Source: Palaemon carinicauda | Lineage: Eukaryota > Arthropoda > Malacostraca > Decapoda > Palaemonidae | Direction of reading: 5' to 3' | Length of the DNA: 64,000 nucleotides | NCBI RefSeq assembly: GCF_036898095.1 | Contig: NC_090750.1 | Span: 84,694,435-84,758,434 of the forward strand | Part shown: piece after piece, positions 22,461 through 35,192 of the stretch | Position numbering within the stretch: position 1 is the first letter of the stretch | Layout: every line of letters begins with the position of its first letter | Position numbers and translations under genes: made by a program | Notes under the pieces: generated by a model | Told to the model about the DNA's origin: nothing | Seen by the model: the letters and a program-made list of their open reading frames with translations, nothing else | The model's database searches: none

Positions 22461-24620
22461 AAAGGTATAGAGACAGCTTTGTAACTCGACGTGCTATAGG
22501 TTTCTGCGTGTTTACCTGTTTGTGGGTATGTGGCGTGAATATACTGAACATACACCACATGTGAATGCACATTTTCCACTGGAAGTTTTCTTTATGCTTA
22601 ATATAAGAAAAGCTGGTCTTTGACCCTAGCATGAGCGAGATTTCAGTGTTATAACTTCCAAAAGATATTCTTAATTTATAATTATTCAATAGTCATTATT
22701 CGGTGCTCATGAAATATGCCAGATGTTCTAGTTGAACGTAACGTTGTGAAAAGTCGAATAATCAAGCTGTTATTTCACAGCTGCATATAAATTTTCTTTA
22801 TCTTGGCAGTCTTTTCCTTCTTTTTTTGCCTGTGGTAAGAAGACATTAAGGCATCTGTTGAGGCATCTTGTCTGGTTTAGTCGGTTACTCTCCATTTATG
22901 ACTGTTCAAGGGGCGTCTTCGACTCTTATCTCTTTTTATAGTGTGAATTGACGTCGGAAGTGAAGTCGACATTCTGCTACAAGACGTCAATTATCTAAGG
23001 ATAGATTTAGCAAAAGGCCATTCTACCTTTGGGGTGTCAAGTCTTCATATAGTTGAAATAGAGCCAAAACTTGGCACAAGATGCCATAAGGGAACTGTTC
23101 AGCTATGAGGCATGATGACGGTAATGTTCTTTATTGGTCAAATACCCTTCAATTTAAAGAAAAAATATAAAGAAATTGTCTACCTAAAAATTTTCTGTTC
23201 ATAAACTTCTAATGGCAGTATTGCGCAGACCAAAAAAGGCTCCTCAAATAGAATACACAGATGTGATATCGAAGGAAATCAAAAAGGGAATGAGAGGGAA
23301 AAAAAAGTTATCAGATCAAAACATCAGATGCGATGGGCAGCATCCTGCCCAGTCTTTGTACATATGCCCGGGGGCATTCGAGAATAGAGCCCACAATCAC
23401 AGCTTTTACAACTGATGATTTGGGCCTTCGAGGTCTATCGCCAAATCGCCATCTTTGGTGTGTATTATATAGCAAGGCATGAAGCTTCCCCTCCCCCCCC
23501 AAAAAAAAAAAAAAAAGTCTGGTGGTTTATATTGTGAGACATAGGTTTTTTTTCTTTGAAATGGGTTTGATTAAGATGGAAATCTGAGACAAAACGCCAT
23601 CTTTCAAAGACGACATTGAATTTTGGCAGCGGATAGTTAAAGAAAAACTTTAAACCTGTCTTTGCCATGTCCATGTAGCACAATTCTGTTAACTTCTTAA
23701 TTTGACAAGTTAGATATTTAAAAGATTCGCGTAACGATAGTAAAGATTTTTTTTTTTTTGAATTGGTAATGAATGAATTATGTGATACTTGTCCCATAGG
23801 CTCTATATAGTGTAATTAAAAGTTAATCATAAATGTGGGTCGGCCACATAGCACGTAAATCATAAATAGTTATATTTATATTAAGGGAATGCCTGTTTTA
23901 TGATAGCCCCATAATGGACTCTCATTGACATGTAAATCATGTGGTGTTAGTAAACCATAAAGTCTGCGTGAATATTGTCGCATAACAAGACTGCCTTAGA
24001 AGCAAGATAATCTTGATGTGGCCAATTTATAACATTCCTTTAGTTTTACACCTGAAAAGAACAAAATTGTTAATGGCCATTCCGAGTAGGCTTTGGAATA
24101 CAATACGGAATTAACCCCTTCAGTAGGCACCAAAGCCTAGAGTCCCATTGTTACTAGGGTGAGATGACCTACAAATCTTATCCTTTGTTGAGAAAGTAAT
24201 GTCCTATAATTTTTTTCCTGGGGGGGGGGGGGGGTTGTTCGGGTGTTTTTAGAATAAGAAATGTACCGAGCAAAAATAAGGGTTTCTAGGCGGCTATCCT
24301 ATTCATAAGCAAGAAATAACTTGAAACTCTTTGCATTTCTCTTTCTGGTTAAAAATTTGTGTTCATTCAAGAAGGTTTTGTTTACTTATTTTTTTTTCAT
24401 GTTTGAAAGTATTTTTATTTCATGTTATGAGAAAAAATCTGTTTTAAATCATCATCATTCTTGAAATCTGTTCTCTTTGGGAATATATGCTTTTATATAA
24501 GCATTAATATATCGAAAAGCAATTTGGCCATTCACCTATACATAAATCACGAGTTGACGAGTGGCGAGGCATAGTGATTCTTTATGAAACCCTCTGCAAG
24601 ATAACTTGTGCTCGATCGCT
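22461..24620. other. Unassigned non-coding stretch
   Basis: Contains an A15 run near 23,502, a T12 run near 23,748 and a G14 run near 24,220. Short frames at 23.2-23.8 kb have no recognisable domain. Confidence 0.4.
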
Positions 24621-24624
24621 TGTA

Positions 24625-24627
<3 letters not shown>

Positions 24628-24705
<78 letters not shown>
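24628..24705. repeat. (CT)n microsatellite
   Basis: Pure CT tract of about 78 bp. Confidence 0.98.
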
Positions 24706-24708
<3 letters not shown>

Positions 24709-24709
24709 C

Positions 24710-26140
24710 ATTAATTTGCCGTTTGTTTTTTCCGTTGAAAAGTAATTTTTCTCTTTGCTATTCATCTTCGCTTCTGCATATAGCGAACGTGTCTGTGTAT
24801 TTGCATACGGGTTTATGTGATCAGCACATGTTTCCTATCCCCTTGCCATTATGGCGCCACCATAATACCCCCTCCCCTTCTGGCACCACTGCAACCTCCA
24901 GAACTCCACCCTCCCCTCCCATCGGCCGGCCAATACCAGCAGTAACCTAATACGTCGTACGGTGAATTAACACGTCTGTAGACCGCCAAAAACTATTAAA
25001 CACTTCCATGTGTTGAAGCATTAAGTGGTTCAGTGTTTTTTCCCCCATCTCCTCTTCCCAAATAAGCGTTTGGCGAAGTTCTTTTTCGCAGTGGTTGACT
25101 GCACCTGTCGCAAAAATGGAGTAACTCGGATGACGGTGGGGGAAACATGAGCCTCTGGGAGGCACATTTTTTGGGGGTCGGGGAGGAGACTCTTACGGCG
25201 GGCGTAATCTTTTCCCTCTGATTTCTTCGCCAGCCTTGATGCCAAGGACCTGTTGAAGGCGGCCTGTTTGTTTGATTAAAGGCAAGGCTAATCTTCATTT
25301 CGACCTTGATTTTTCACCGCTGAGATGGCAACGGTGTGTTTTTTTTCTGTCGGGCTGAAGAAGCGTCCAGACAGGGTATATTGTTTTTTGCTCTTGTCAG
25401 ATGGACTTTTCATCCTGGTTTTTAGTGTTTTTCAAAATTGGAGGTTTAAACGTATTATACAGTGTGCGCGTGTATGTTTTCAGTAAATTCCATATTTTTT
25501 TCGATACACACTCTCTCCCAGTGTATGGAGAGATGTACACAGTGTATGTATGTATATGTACTTGTGTGTGCACTGTACTGCGTGTAATTTTCGTAATTAC
25601 CGTGACCGCTAAATCAATTATTGATGACATATTTCGAGCGTCTTTTCTGTAATGTAAAGACATTGGAAGTTCTTGCTACAGAAAGATTTAAAATAATTCA
25701 GAAATGAATAAAAATGTATCCACCGTTATGTATTATTAACTAGACTCGAAATAAAAGCATAATTACTTCCATGAATAATTGGATATTATTACAAACTTCT
25801 GACCATCAAAATTGGAGAACAATATTACTGTAAAATCGTGCATGAGGCGGTGTATTTAAAAAGCAGTAATCTCATAAGAAGTCGAACAGAGAATGACTTT
25901 CGAAATACCTCTGGATTTAAGCTAGTGTCTGATGATAATCCTTTCTTATTTTTCCCTGAAATCACGAAACCCTGACAGGGATCTCCGCACCCGTCCTTCA
26001 ATAATAGGAGCAAATCTATGAAACTGTGTGTCGCGTCTGTTGGATTCATAGTGAAATGACTAAGGTGTTGTCGTCTCTTGGGTGAAAAGTTTAACATTGT
26101 CTGTAATCTGTTATCCGGCTGTGTGTGGTATGTATGAATG
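24710..26140. other. Unassigned non-coding stretch
   Basis: Overlapping frames at 24.95-25.3 kb and 25.4-25.66 kb show no recognisable domain, and their amino-acid composition is unremarkable. I do not support a gene. Confidence 0.4.
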
Positions 26141-26142
26141 TA

Positions 26143-26224
26143 TGTATGTGTATGTATACATACATAAATACATACATTATATATATGCAGTATATATACT
26201 ATATATATATATATATATATGCAG

Positions 26225-26296
<72 letters not shown>

Positions 26297-26300
26297 ATGT
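26143..26300. repeat. (TA)n/(TG)n microsatellite complex
   Basis: TATG/TACA steps, then (TA)n with GCAG interruptions (26,180-26,272) and (TG)n (26,273-26,296). Confidence 0.95.
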
Positions 26301-27430
26301 ATGCTATTGACTGTGTTTATAAGTGTACGCGTGAATAGAAAAAAAAAAGTTAATATTTTAGCCACTTCGAACAAACTGCTCCCGTCACCTCCAGTAATTC
26401 CATCATTTATTTTCCATCACGAAATGAATCAGTTGGTGGGAAGTGCCTTATTGCCAACACATTTTTTAAAAGATATTTATCCTGCTGTTTCTTTGCTTGA
26501 TCAAATACGTGATGAGACTTAATGACATAATCGCGTAGAATTTTCTGTAGATGATAGCATCTCTGGAACCTGTTCAGTGTGTGTGTGTGTGTGTGTTAGG
26601 GGATGGCAGATTGTTCCTGGCCTTTTTGGGGCCCGGCGATATGAGCGCATGCCGTGGTAAGGACAGGATAATTTTCTTCATGTTGAATTATGTATGTAGA
26701 TAATGGCCCAGACACGCTATGTCCGACGAAATCAAATTTGGGTGGAAATAAAGTAATATTTTCCAATAATTTAGAAACTTTAATAAGTTCGCATTTATTT
26801 ATATTTATATGTATATGTATATACAGGTATATATATGTATATAAAATAAATATAATATACATATATTTTTGTACATGAATATTTTTACTTATATATTTTT
26901 ATATTTCATTTTTATATATTTTCATTTTTATATTTTTATAATTTATATATTTTCATTTTTATATATTTGTGTATGTGTGAATGGATGAATATTATTGTGT
27001 ATGTTATTATCCATTCAATATTTAATCTTCCTATGACACTGAATATACAAGTAAATAATATATGAACATTTAGTGCATAGGCGGAATAGTTTAATAGTTA
27101 TACAAACACCGGGTCCTATATAGTTATTTTAGAAGCTTCTTAATATTTTATATAGTGTTTAAAAGCCGCATATAATAAAAAGACCTAGCAAACGATTTTC
27201 TTAACCATTAATATTGCAGATTGCAATCTTGATCAACACCAGCAGAGGCTCGATCAAACAACAGACGCTGTAGCTCCCACGGCATCTATCTGCCATTGTT
27301 GATTGCCTCATTACATAGCGAACGGATAAGTGACGTCATGCTGTGAAGTTCGCACTTATAAGTACACGTGGACAACTGCATCTGCATTGTGATGATGCAC
27401 CTGAGGTTTTTTAAATATCTAAGCCGATGC
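26301..27430. other. AT-rich unassigned stretch
   Basis: A short (GT)n run at 26,578-26,596 and ATTTTTATAT repeats at 26,880-26,970. No gene recognised. Confidence 0.45.
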
Positions 27431-27439
27431 CTGTTTTTA

Positions 27440-27720
27440 GCGTATAATAATCATCATCATCTCCTCCTGCGCCTATTGACGCATAGGTCTGTTAGATTAC
27501 ACCATATTCTTTGAGGTTTTAAATCAATAATTCTGCTTTCAGTCTCCTGCTTCATGCTGCATAGTCCTCAGCCATGTAGGCCTGGGTCTTCCAACTCTTC
27601 TAGTGCCATGTGGAGCCTAGTGGAAAGTTTGGTGAACTAATCTCTTGCGCAGTGCGAAGAGCATGCACAAACCATCTCCATCTACCCCTCACCATAAGCT
27701 CATCCACACATGGCACTCGA
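27440..27720 (-). repeat. 3' fragment of the RTE-like retrotransposon, inverted
   Basis: TCAGCCATGTAGGCCTGGGT and GGTTTTAAATCAATAATTCT are the complement of the 3' end at 6,350-6,420 and 7,475-7,550. AGTGCCATGTGGAGCCTAGT complements the stretch at 7,450. 5'-truncated, minus strand. Confidence 0.75.
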
Positions 27721-28165
27721 ACGTATATGATGCTTGTAATTTAAGTGTCATACATTCCGTACACGAAATGTATTAAAATTGATTTACATATCCGTACATA
27801 GATACACATCTCTAGTACGATTGGTCTTTGTATACATAGACAGGATGCATGTACAGTTGATTAAAATTACTGGCTATATGTACGCACACATCCTCAACGC
27901 TTACGCAAACGCCGTAACTTTCTACTCTCCTGTTCAGTGTCAGGGAATAATAGGTGTGATATAAATGGGTAAGCTGTTACTACACGTAATTGGCGGTTGT
28001 TGCAAGTGTAATTGATCGTCGTAGTTGGCTGTAGCGTAATCCTCGTAATCACGTCTTCATAACGAAGTTGTTGTTGTTGTTGGACTGGTTGATTCGTCAT
28101 CGTTTCGACAGACAATCGACTTAATCACATGGTTCATACGTCATCGTAATTGCATCGTTATGAGT
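27721..28165. other. Unassigned non-coding stretch
   Basis: Nothing recognised. Confidence 0.4.

Positions 28166-28169
<4 letters not shown>

Positions 28170-28229
<60 letters not shown>
28170..28229. repeat. (CT)n microsatellite
   Basis: Pure CT tract of about 60 bp. Confidence 0.98.
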
Positions 28230-28231
<2 letters not shown>

Positions 28232-28675
28232 GCATCTTAGAAGTTGCACAGCTTGTGGATCTTCAAAAAATACTTACAAAATGTACTACATTTGTTTGCT
28301 GTTATTTTTATTGCGCAAATACATGCATATGGATACAAATATTGTACTAATATAGATTTGACATTTTATCATTAAGATTTAATATATCTTTATACCCTAG
28401 TGTATGGCACGTGTTTCACACAAGCTCATAAAAGTTAATGCTTTTTTCATCTCTCGTGCTCTCCCAGAACAACCTGCTTAAGCTTGTCATCGCATGTTTT
28501 AGTTTGTTTAAATTTTTGTGACATTCTTGCTAGCAATTGCTTATATATGAGCTCGTTATCAGTTGAATAAACTTTACTTGCCTTCTCCTCGCCTCTGTTA
28601 GAACCTAGCAATACGTTGCCTCATCAGCAGATAATTAGATAAATAGCAAGAACTTTTAAAATGAGAGAAACGGGG
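28230..28675. other. Unassigned non-coding stretch
   Basis: Nothing recognised. Confidence 0.4.
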
Positions 28676-28677
28676 TT

Positions 28678-28997
28678 GTAGTGGGCTGGTGATAGTATTC
28701 CTGCCTACTGATTGCCATACTGAAGTTAGTCCCGCTCAAACTAGTTCGTTCCTTTGGTCGCTGCAACCTTACCATCATTATGAGCTATGGATGGGGGGGG
28801 GAGAGCCAATAAGTATGTTGAGTCATCAGCAGTCATTGCCTGGCCTTCCTTGGTCCTAGCTTTTTTGGAGAGGAACCTTGGGCACTGATCGTATGTAATA
28901 TGGTTAGTTTCTAAGACACATTCCTGCTTGCTAGGACAATGTTATTGTCTCTTGCCTCTGCCATTCATTAGTGACCTTTAAGCCTTTAAATTACTGT
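28678..28997 (+). repeat. tRNA-derived SINE copy
   Basis: The head GTAGTGGGCTGGTGATAGTA resembles tRNA box A, and GAAGTTAGTCCCGCTCAAAC holds a degenerate box B. The body contains CCTTTGGTCGCTGCAACCTT and CAGCAGTCATTGCCTGGCCT, and the tail CTGCCATTCATTAGTGACCT. Same family as 46,318-46,590 (plus) and 10,922, 32,440 and 42,190 (minus). Confidence 0.85.
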
Positions 28998-29308
28998 TGG
29001 GAGAATAACCATCCATGCTAAAAAATAACTTTTAAATTACATCGTAAATCCATTTTAAATACTAATTACCAACCATAGGGGCAATTAAATCTTATAATGA
29101 ATTAACAATGAAAACTTGGCTTGTGAAGATAAAACCCAGTAGCTATTTCCGAACAACTTCGGGTATCGAAACTATCGGAGGAATGTCCCAGAGACAGAAG
29201 AGCTCAGGGTCTACGGTGACATTTCCTGTAACAACATTTGTCTAAGTAAACACGACAGCTGTGCTGTAGCGCGTTCTCTCCGGTCGTCTTAAGTAATTGC
29301 TTTCTTGG

Positions 29309-29500
29309 TGGATAGATCGGCTGCACTGTATTTACTCACTGAATTTCAGTTTTTCATGTAACAATCAGAGGTACTTTTTGAGGCCCTTTGCGTCAATAGG
29401 TGTAAGAGGACATGATAATGATGGAACTTTGGTAGATACATAGGCTGCACTGTATTTACTCGCTGTATTTTTTTTTTATTTCAGTCTTTCATGTTGTAAC
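29309..29500. repeat. Dispersed direct repeat pair
   Basis: GGCTGCACTGTATTTACTC and the following TTTCAG..TTTCATGT..AAC occur at about 29,319 and 29,442, roughly 120 bp apart. The rest of 29,000-29,560 holds nothing recognised. Confidence 0.6.
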
Positions 29501-29563
29501 TTTCTTAGGTAAGAACTGTCGTTTACCCTGAAAGTGTTACCAAATACCCTTGAAGCACTTAAC

Positions 29564-29568
29564 ACACA

Positions 29569-29644
<76 letters not shown>
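29564..29644. repeat. (CA)n/(CT)n microsatellite
   Basis: Short CA run then a CT tract of about 74 bp. Confidence 0.97.
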
Positions 29645-29647
<3 letters not shown>

Positions 29648-29649
29648 AT

Positions 29650-30297
29650 AAGATTTTTTGTTAATCATGCATTTTGTCCAATGATATTTTTGCAAACAGT
29701 AAATGGCAAACATGCATTAGCAAGTGTTGCTCGTCGATTCCGACATTTTATTTGAGCCTGGAAAAATCTGGGACAAACCAATTATGTGTCAAATTAAATT
29801 ACTGGTGTATTTTGAATTTTCCTCTGGTGCACCAAATAAAAGGAATAAATGTTCAAACAAAACTTTTTGTAATGGCCGAAATAAACAAATATCGCAGTAA
29901 ATTGGACGCGAGAGATTTTTCGAAAACTAAATCAAATATCAACAGCAAATGAACCTAGATTTTCGATCCGGTTACAGGACAAAATTAGCAGAGGGAAAAA
30001 TTCCAAACGGGATGCAGTCACCGGAAGGGTCAATGTTCCGTTTAAACAGGTGGATTTTCGTCCTATGCGAGGTCCGTGGCGTGTGATTATCTTAGTTTAG
30101 TTTCTCAACGCTTAGATCATGAAATTTACGGCTTTGGGAAGATGGTGGGGAAAGGGTATAGAGAAATATTTAAGCAGATTTTCCTGGAAACATGCCCAAT
30201 TTTATTAGACTAATGTGTAACCATATGTTTATTTTTGTGTAACACCTAATCAATGGCCATAACCCCCACCCTTCCCCTGCCTGATTTGATGTATCCA

Positions 30298-30300
<3 letters not shown>
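29650..30300. other. Unassigned non-coding stretch
   Basis: A 92-aa plus-strand frame (29,674-29,952) has no recognised domain and no codon or context support. Confidence 0.4.
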
Positions 30301-30302
<2 letters not shown>

Positions 30303-30371
<69 letters not shown>

Positions 30372-30403
30372 GTATATATATACACACTTTTGTATTGATA
30401 TTT

Positions 30404-30480
<77 letters not shown>
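30303..30480. repeat. Two (TA)n arrays
   Basis: Arrays at 30,303-30,369 and 30,409-30,469, separated by about 40 bp and followed by a short GA run. Confidence 0.97.
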
Positions 30481-30765
30481 TAAGAGAGACAAAATTTGAC
30501 ATTTACTAGCACTGAAATCTTCAATGCAGTCTCTTCTTATTTCTCATTGTTCTAAATCTATTTAACTTCCTGCGTCAGTATCCACTGCTTTTTATGTCTT
30601 TCCACATTGATTTGTATCTGTATACGTCCAACTATTTTTAAAAATCTCAAATGAATTAAATCTTGCAAATATTTTCTTTGTGACAAAATTGTGCAATTTA
30701 GTGGAAACATATGTGATATAATATGCACTAAACCTTTCATGTACATTCTTTCATAACTTTCAGCG

Positions 30766-30769
<4 letters not shown>

Positions 30770-30845
<76 letters not shown>
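30770..30845. repeat. (TA)n microsatellite
   Basis: TA tract of about 75 bp. Confidence 0.97.
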
Positions 30846-30849
<4 letters not shown>

Positions 30850-30954
30850 TATTATATGTCTGTGACTTAGTTTCTGTGTAAGAGAACAATTAACCTTTTG
30901 CCGACTCACTAACATAATCATTGCATTTCTTGACATACCCACACCGTTCCTTCT

Positions 30955-31215
30955 TTTTATTATTACTAGCCAAGCTACAACCCTAGTTGGAAAAGCAATA
31001 TGCCATAAGCCCAAGGGCTCCAATACAGAAAAATAGCCCAGCGAGGAAAGGAAATAAGGAAATAAATAACAACAAATTAACGATCATTATAAAAACAGTA
31101 ACAACGTCAAAACAGATTTCATATATAAACTAAAAAAAAAGACTTGTCAGCCTGGTCAAAATAAAAACATTTGCATTGATTTCACAGCGTAAACTAGACT
31201 ATCAGTTTTTTTTTT
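30955..31215 (-). repeat. Shared LINE 3' tail copy
   Basis: AGCCAAGCTACAACCCTAGT, GCCATAAGCCCAAGGGCTCC and ATAGCCCAGCGAGGAAAGGA on the plus strand, with a TTATTATTA terminus on the left. Well preserved. Confidence 0.9.
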
Positions 31216-31407
31216 AATATTTAACAAGAAATTATTACTAAAGCAACTTGAATGTTAGTGAAAGAGCAAGTCGAATATCAGAGAGAATATGGGCAAGGTG
31301 TAATGAATACCTGAGCGCTTGAGATGTCTTCTCTGCTCTGTGATGTTGAATTGTAAAAGTTAAGCTTTTTAAATTTTAATTTCAGTCATTCTAAGATATG
31401 GGAAAAT

Positions 31408-31618
31408 GCAGATTTAATTTCAAACGAAATTGTATTAGCTTAGATGATTTTTTTGGGTGCCTTTTTATATTCATGATTGGAAGAAGAGAAGATAATTATA
31501 TAAATTAAAACGCAGATTTGATTTCAAACGAGATTGTATTAGCTTAGATGATTTTTTTGGGGTGCCTTTTTATATTCATGATTGGAAGAAGAGAAGATCA
31601 TTATTTAAGTTAAAAGGT
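31408..31618. repeat. 104-bp tandem duplication
   Basis: Two copies start at 31,408 and 31,512. Shared words are ATTGTATTAGCTTAGATGAT and GCCTTTTTATATTCATGATT. They differ at only a few positions, so the duplication is fairly recent. Confidence 0.9.
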
Positions 31619-31654
31619 CAGTCTTTCACGATTTCAAGGTGGATAATCTAAATG

Positions 31655-32290
31655 TTGTTGTTACCAAGGTACAGCCCTGATTGGAAAAGCAAAGTCCTAC
31701 AAGACCAAGGACTGCAACAGGGAAACATAATGCGGAAAGGAAATGGAGATAACGGAGAAACTTTGAGAGATTATATTAAATATCATTTTAAGTTTTAAGT
31801 GCTTAAAATAGCTTATTCATGTATGAAATATGATAAGACCGACGCCAATCAACATGTTAAACAGAGAAGCATTTGCAAATAGTTTTAACTTCTGAAGTTC
31901 CATCGATTCTACTGCCATATTAGGAAGATCATTCCACAATCTGGTCACAGCTGGAATAGAACTTCTGGAATACAGTGCAGTATTGAGACTTATGATGGAA
32001 AATGCAAGATTAGAATTAACTGCAAACCTAGTACTACGTAGATGTTGGTACAATCTGGGAAGATCTAAATGCAAATTATGGTCAGACTAATTGAACTTTG
32101 ATGCCAGAGATTAATCCAAATCAGGAATAAGGAATTTAATAGATCGCAAATTTTGTCCAATTAAGGAAGATGAGATTCAGCACTGAAGACTATACAGGAG
32201 AAGGATACTCAAAACATACTGGAATTAAAGAATCAAAACATTCATAAGTTAGATTGATCACGAATAATCTTTAATCAAGAAACAAATAAT
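31655..32290 (-). pseudogene. 3' end of the tail-bearing LINE: RT C-terminus plus 3' UTR
   Basis: A minus-strand open frame of 85 residues (31,817-32,074) includes TRFAVNSNLAFSIISLNTA and YSRSSIPAVTRLWNDLPNMA, the typical C-terminal end of a non-LTR reverse transcriptase ORF. Downstream on the minus strand is a degenerate copy of the shared tail (complement of ACAGCCCTGATTGGAAAAGC at about 31,672). It is homologous to 1,129-1,400 and 18,880-19,050. 5'-truncated and with no intact catalytic part. Confidence 0.8.
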
Positions 32291-32439
32291 AACGGAGACA
32301 TAGTCAGTACGAAGATCAACCTGTTGAAGCCACTGTTGTCCTTGACAGACTTACAATTATACTTAGAATTTTATTAGTGTTCAGGTTCATCCTTTACAAT
32401 GTGCACTGCGTGTTACTTTTAATTATATCAATATTTAAA

Positions 32440-32830
32440 GGTTACTAATGAATGGCAGAGGCAATGGACAATGGCCGTTCCCTAGCTAGCAGTACAATGC
32501 CAAAGAGACTGACCATATATTTGCAAATGATCTGTTCCCAAGTCCCCCCTCCACCCAACCCAGGACCAGGGTGGACCAGGCAATGGCTGCTCATGACTCA
32601 GCATCTAGATATATAGACTCACCCCAAACCACCCACCAACCTTATCTCACAAGGATGGAGAGGTTGCTGACACTACAAGAAACTATTGACCTTGAGCTGA
32701 AGTCCAACAGATTGCCATGCTGGGACGTTTCCATGGTCTCCTGGACATATATCGCTTGAATTTGCTCACCAGAGGGGTAATCCAGTTAACCCCTTTAAAT
32801 AAATCCTAGGTCACGATGCCAGCCTCCAAT
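32440..32830 (-). repeat. tRNA-derived SINE copy
   Basis: AATGAATGGCAGAGGCAATG, GGACCAGGCAATGGCTGCTC and CACAAGGATGGAGAGGTTGC match the family, tail-first on the plus strand. The head region is diverged. Confidence 0.75.
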
Positions 32831-33584
32831 CCAGCCGTCGAGATTATGAAAACCATAAGAATGCTCCTGGAAGAAGCCAACGACAATCCCTTAATCCAAA
32901 CAGGGTCATAAAATTAACCCTAACCACATATACATAGACTATAAAAAAACTATTATTATTTTCCACCGAACTGAGGCTCAATTCATATTGGTAAAAAAAT
33001 TTTTTTTTTCATTCTTTTTAAGAAACACTCGTACACAGATACAGTATGAAATTATCACTTTATTGATATTTTTGGTAGTTTAGCATTTATGATTACTCGT
33101 TAGTTACATTTGACTTGATAGTTAAATGTAAATATCATTGTTAAATTAATTAAATTTATCCTAGATAAATTACTAGTTAACTTACTAGTTAAATGTAATT
33201 ATGACTTTGATAAAACGCCAAGGAAAAATAATTCGGAAAGAATGTACCACAGCTAGTCACAGGATTCCATCACCAGTTCAAGAGAACCATCTCATTTCTT
33301 CGTCCTATTTCTGAACGGGGGAACATCCGATAATTATCCCCAGAATTGAATCCTTGTCACTCGCAGGACTTGAGTCTGCGGAATAAAACTCTACGGGATT
33401 TGTGCTTCAATTTTCATCTTTTCCATTATTTAGGAAATTTTCCCGCTTTCAATTTGTTTCTTGCGTTCTTTTACTTTAATTTTTCAATAATAATTGTTGG
33501 TCTTTGAAATAAGGTTTTTTGTTTTGAATTAAATTTGTATTTTTAGAATTTAATGTGTAGGTTACATAAATGTATATATAAATC
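32831..33584. other. Unassigned non-coding stretch
   Basis: A repetitive ACTAGTTAA/TTAAATGTAA patch lies near 33,105-33,200. Nothing else recognised. Confidence 0.4.
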
Positions 33585-33680
33585 TTTTCTATGGAGCTCG
33601 TGGGCTTAATACATCTTGCTTTTCCAACTAGGGTTGTAGCTTAGCTAGTAATAACAATAATGGTGATGATGATGATGTAT
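33585..33680 (+). repeat. Shared LINE 3' tail copy
   Basis: GCTCGTGGGCTTAATACATC, then CAACTAGGGTTGTAGCTTAG and an (AATA)(ATG)n terminus. Confidence 0.85.
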
Positions 33681-34130
33681 CAGCTTTAATGGGGTTTGTA
33701 CTTCAATATTATTGACATACTCATATTATTGGAGTAAAATGTATTATGCTGCATTTCACCAAGACAGGCAATCGGATTACAAATGAATAAAGTAATCAAT
33801 ATTGAAATGTTGGACTCTATATTTGGTGTCGATAACATTGTGGGAGGTAGATAGAATCTCTTTTCTCTCTAGTTCGTTCGTTTGTTCGTTTTAATACAAA
33901 CTAGACCAAAATTTATAAATACCGATAGATGAATTTTAAAGATTTTGAGTGACGAAAACAAACTGAAATAAGGTGGTTTAGAAGCGTGATTTTTCAAATG
34001 CTAGAAATAAGCTGGTTTTAATGCTAACAACATCAGGTTATCAGAAATATGATTTTGCGTAAGTTTCTCAGTTCATGTATGTCAAAATTGTTTGATCGTG
34101 CAGCGATGATACTTATAATTTCAAACTGTG

Positions 34131-34165
<35 letters not shown>

Positions 34166-34615
34166 GGCTAACTTTGTCATTTTCTCAGAAGAACATGCAT
34201 TTATTTATGGTTATTTTTAATATATTTATTGGTTGTTTTGACGATTTAGTGGCGTCCGTGGCATATTGTTTGTTGCTTTACAATAATTATAATTTATTAC
34301 TTATGATTATTTTTTTATTATTTATTATTCCAAGCTAATATTAAATTAGGATATTTCAGATTCATGCTAAAAACTTTCAAAAGGGAATAGAAAAAAGATA
34401 AATAGTTTAGCTCTTTTCTACAAGCAATATTAATCGGCTTTGCTTGAATGATGCAATATCCATGATAGGTCAGAATACTAGCGTTGTGGTCGTTTGCAAG
34501 TTATTTGCAAAACCTTTGTTGATTTATTTTAATGAGAAGCTGTGTATTCCAATGGCATATATTAGGTTCAAAGATTCTAAGCTGTAGAATAACGAATGCA
34601 CGAATTTGTTATACT
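33681..34615. other. Unassigned stretch with a short (CT)n
   Basis: CT tract at 34,133-34,162. Otherwise AT-rich without recognised features. Confidence 0.45.
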
Positions 34616-34751
34616 AAGCCTCCTGGCTAGTACAGTGGTAAAGTGTTCGCCTAGCATTCGCATGGCAGCGGATAGATCCCAGTCCGGGACCGTAAGTTTA
34701 AGCTGTTTAATGGGGAGGCTACTGCTGTGGTTGCGCATCACAGTGGGGCTT
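34616..34751 (+). repeat. tRNA-derived SINE (second family), split by the TIR transposon
   Basis: TGGCTAGTACAGTGG (34,624-34,638) fits a pol III box A and GGATAGATCCC (34,670-34,680) a degenerate box B. The spacing is right for a tRNA head. The body reads GGGGAGGCTACTGCTGTGG and stops at the transposon. The remainder appears to continue at 40,161 (GCTCGACTGACGTTCC). Confidence 0.65.
34744..34751. other. Candidate left target-site duplication
   Basis: TGGGGCTT immediately precedes the element; TTGGGCTT (40,153-40,160) follows it, matching at 7 of 8 positions. An 8-bp duplication would fit hAT or KDZ-type transposition. A 3-bp TTG reading is also possible. Confidence 0.5.
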
Positions 34752-34753
34752 TG

Positions 34754-35192
34754 TAGTCCATGAGCCAGACCAAATTTGACTACCAAATTAGTGAACAGAT
34801 CCAATCATGATTTTTGGTTAGGTTGATGTCTGAAGTATCCAAAAACAGGGCTTGGACATTTCCGTTCGGTAGCTCTGTGCCCCAGCGGCCGCCATCTTTA
34901 AATATGGCCGCCGTTTTCAAACTCTATGGTAGGTGTTATAAAATCTGCCCATAACTCTGCACCACATCAACTAATTTTCATGAAATTACTCTTATTTTAG
35001 TCATAATTAAATTCTGCAGATACTCATGTATAATTTATGTAACTTTATTGCTATACTCCTTTCTAAAATGTACGTTTTTATTCCAAATTATGTGTTTTTT
35101 GACAATTTTTTCACAATCATCTATGGAAGTTTGCCTCATCTTAGGAAATTGGCACCAAATGATGAAGTTTGTTTTTGAAATACCTTGAAGGA
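34754..35192 (+). repeat. Left terminal inverted repeat
   Basis: Starts TAGTCCATGAGCC. Continues through GATTTTTGGTTAGGTTGATG, AACAGGGCTTGGACA and ATATGGCCGCC to GCCTCATCTTAGGAAATTGG near 35,135-35,155. It aligns along its length with the complement of 39,702-40,152 with scattered differences and small gaps. Confidence 0.9.

Noticed and set aside
23212..23797. Small frames on both strands as exons
   Set aside because: No recognisable domain or paired frames supporting an exon series; splice signals alone are too common to be useful here.
24947..25298. Three overlapping minus-strand frames of 71-100 aa
   Set aside because: Mutually overlapping in different frames, with no domain or repeat match; consistent with chance in GC-richer DNA.
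26082..26522. 146-aa plus-strand frame with Tyr/Ile and Cys/Val runs
   Set aside because: Translation of TA and TG microsatellites; flanks have no recognisable domain.
34616..34690. Possible tRNA gene
   Set aside because: Box A and B are recognisable, but I could not form acceptor and anticodon stems and the context is a SINE split by a transposon.
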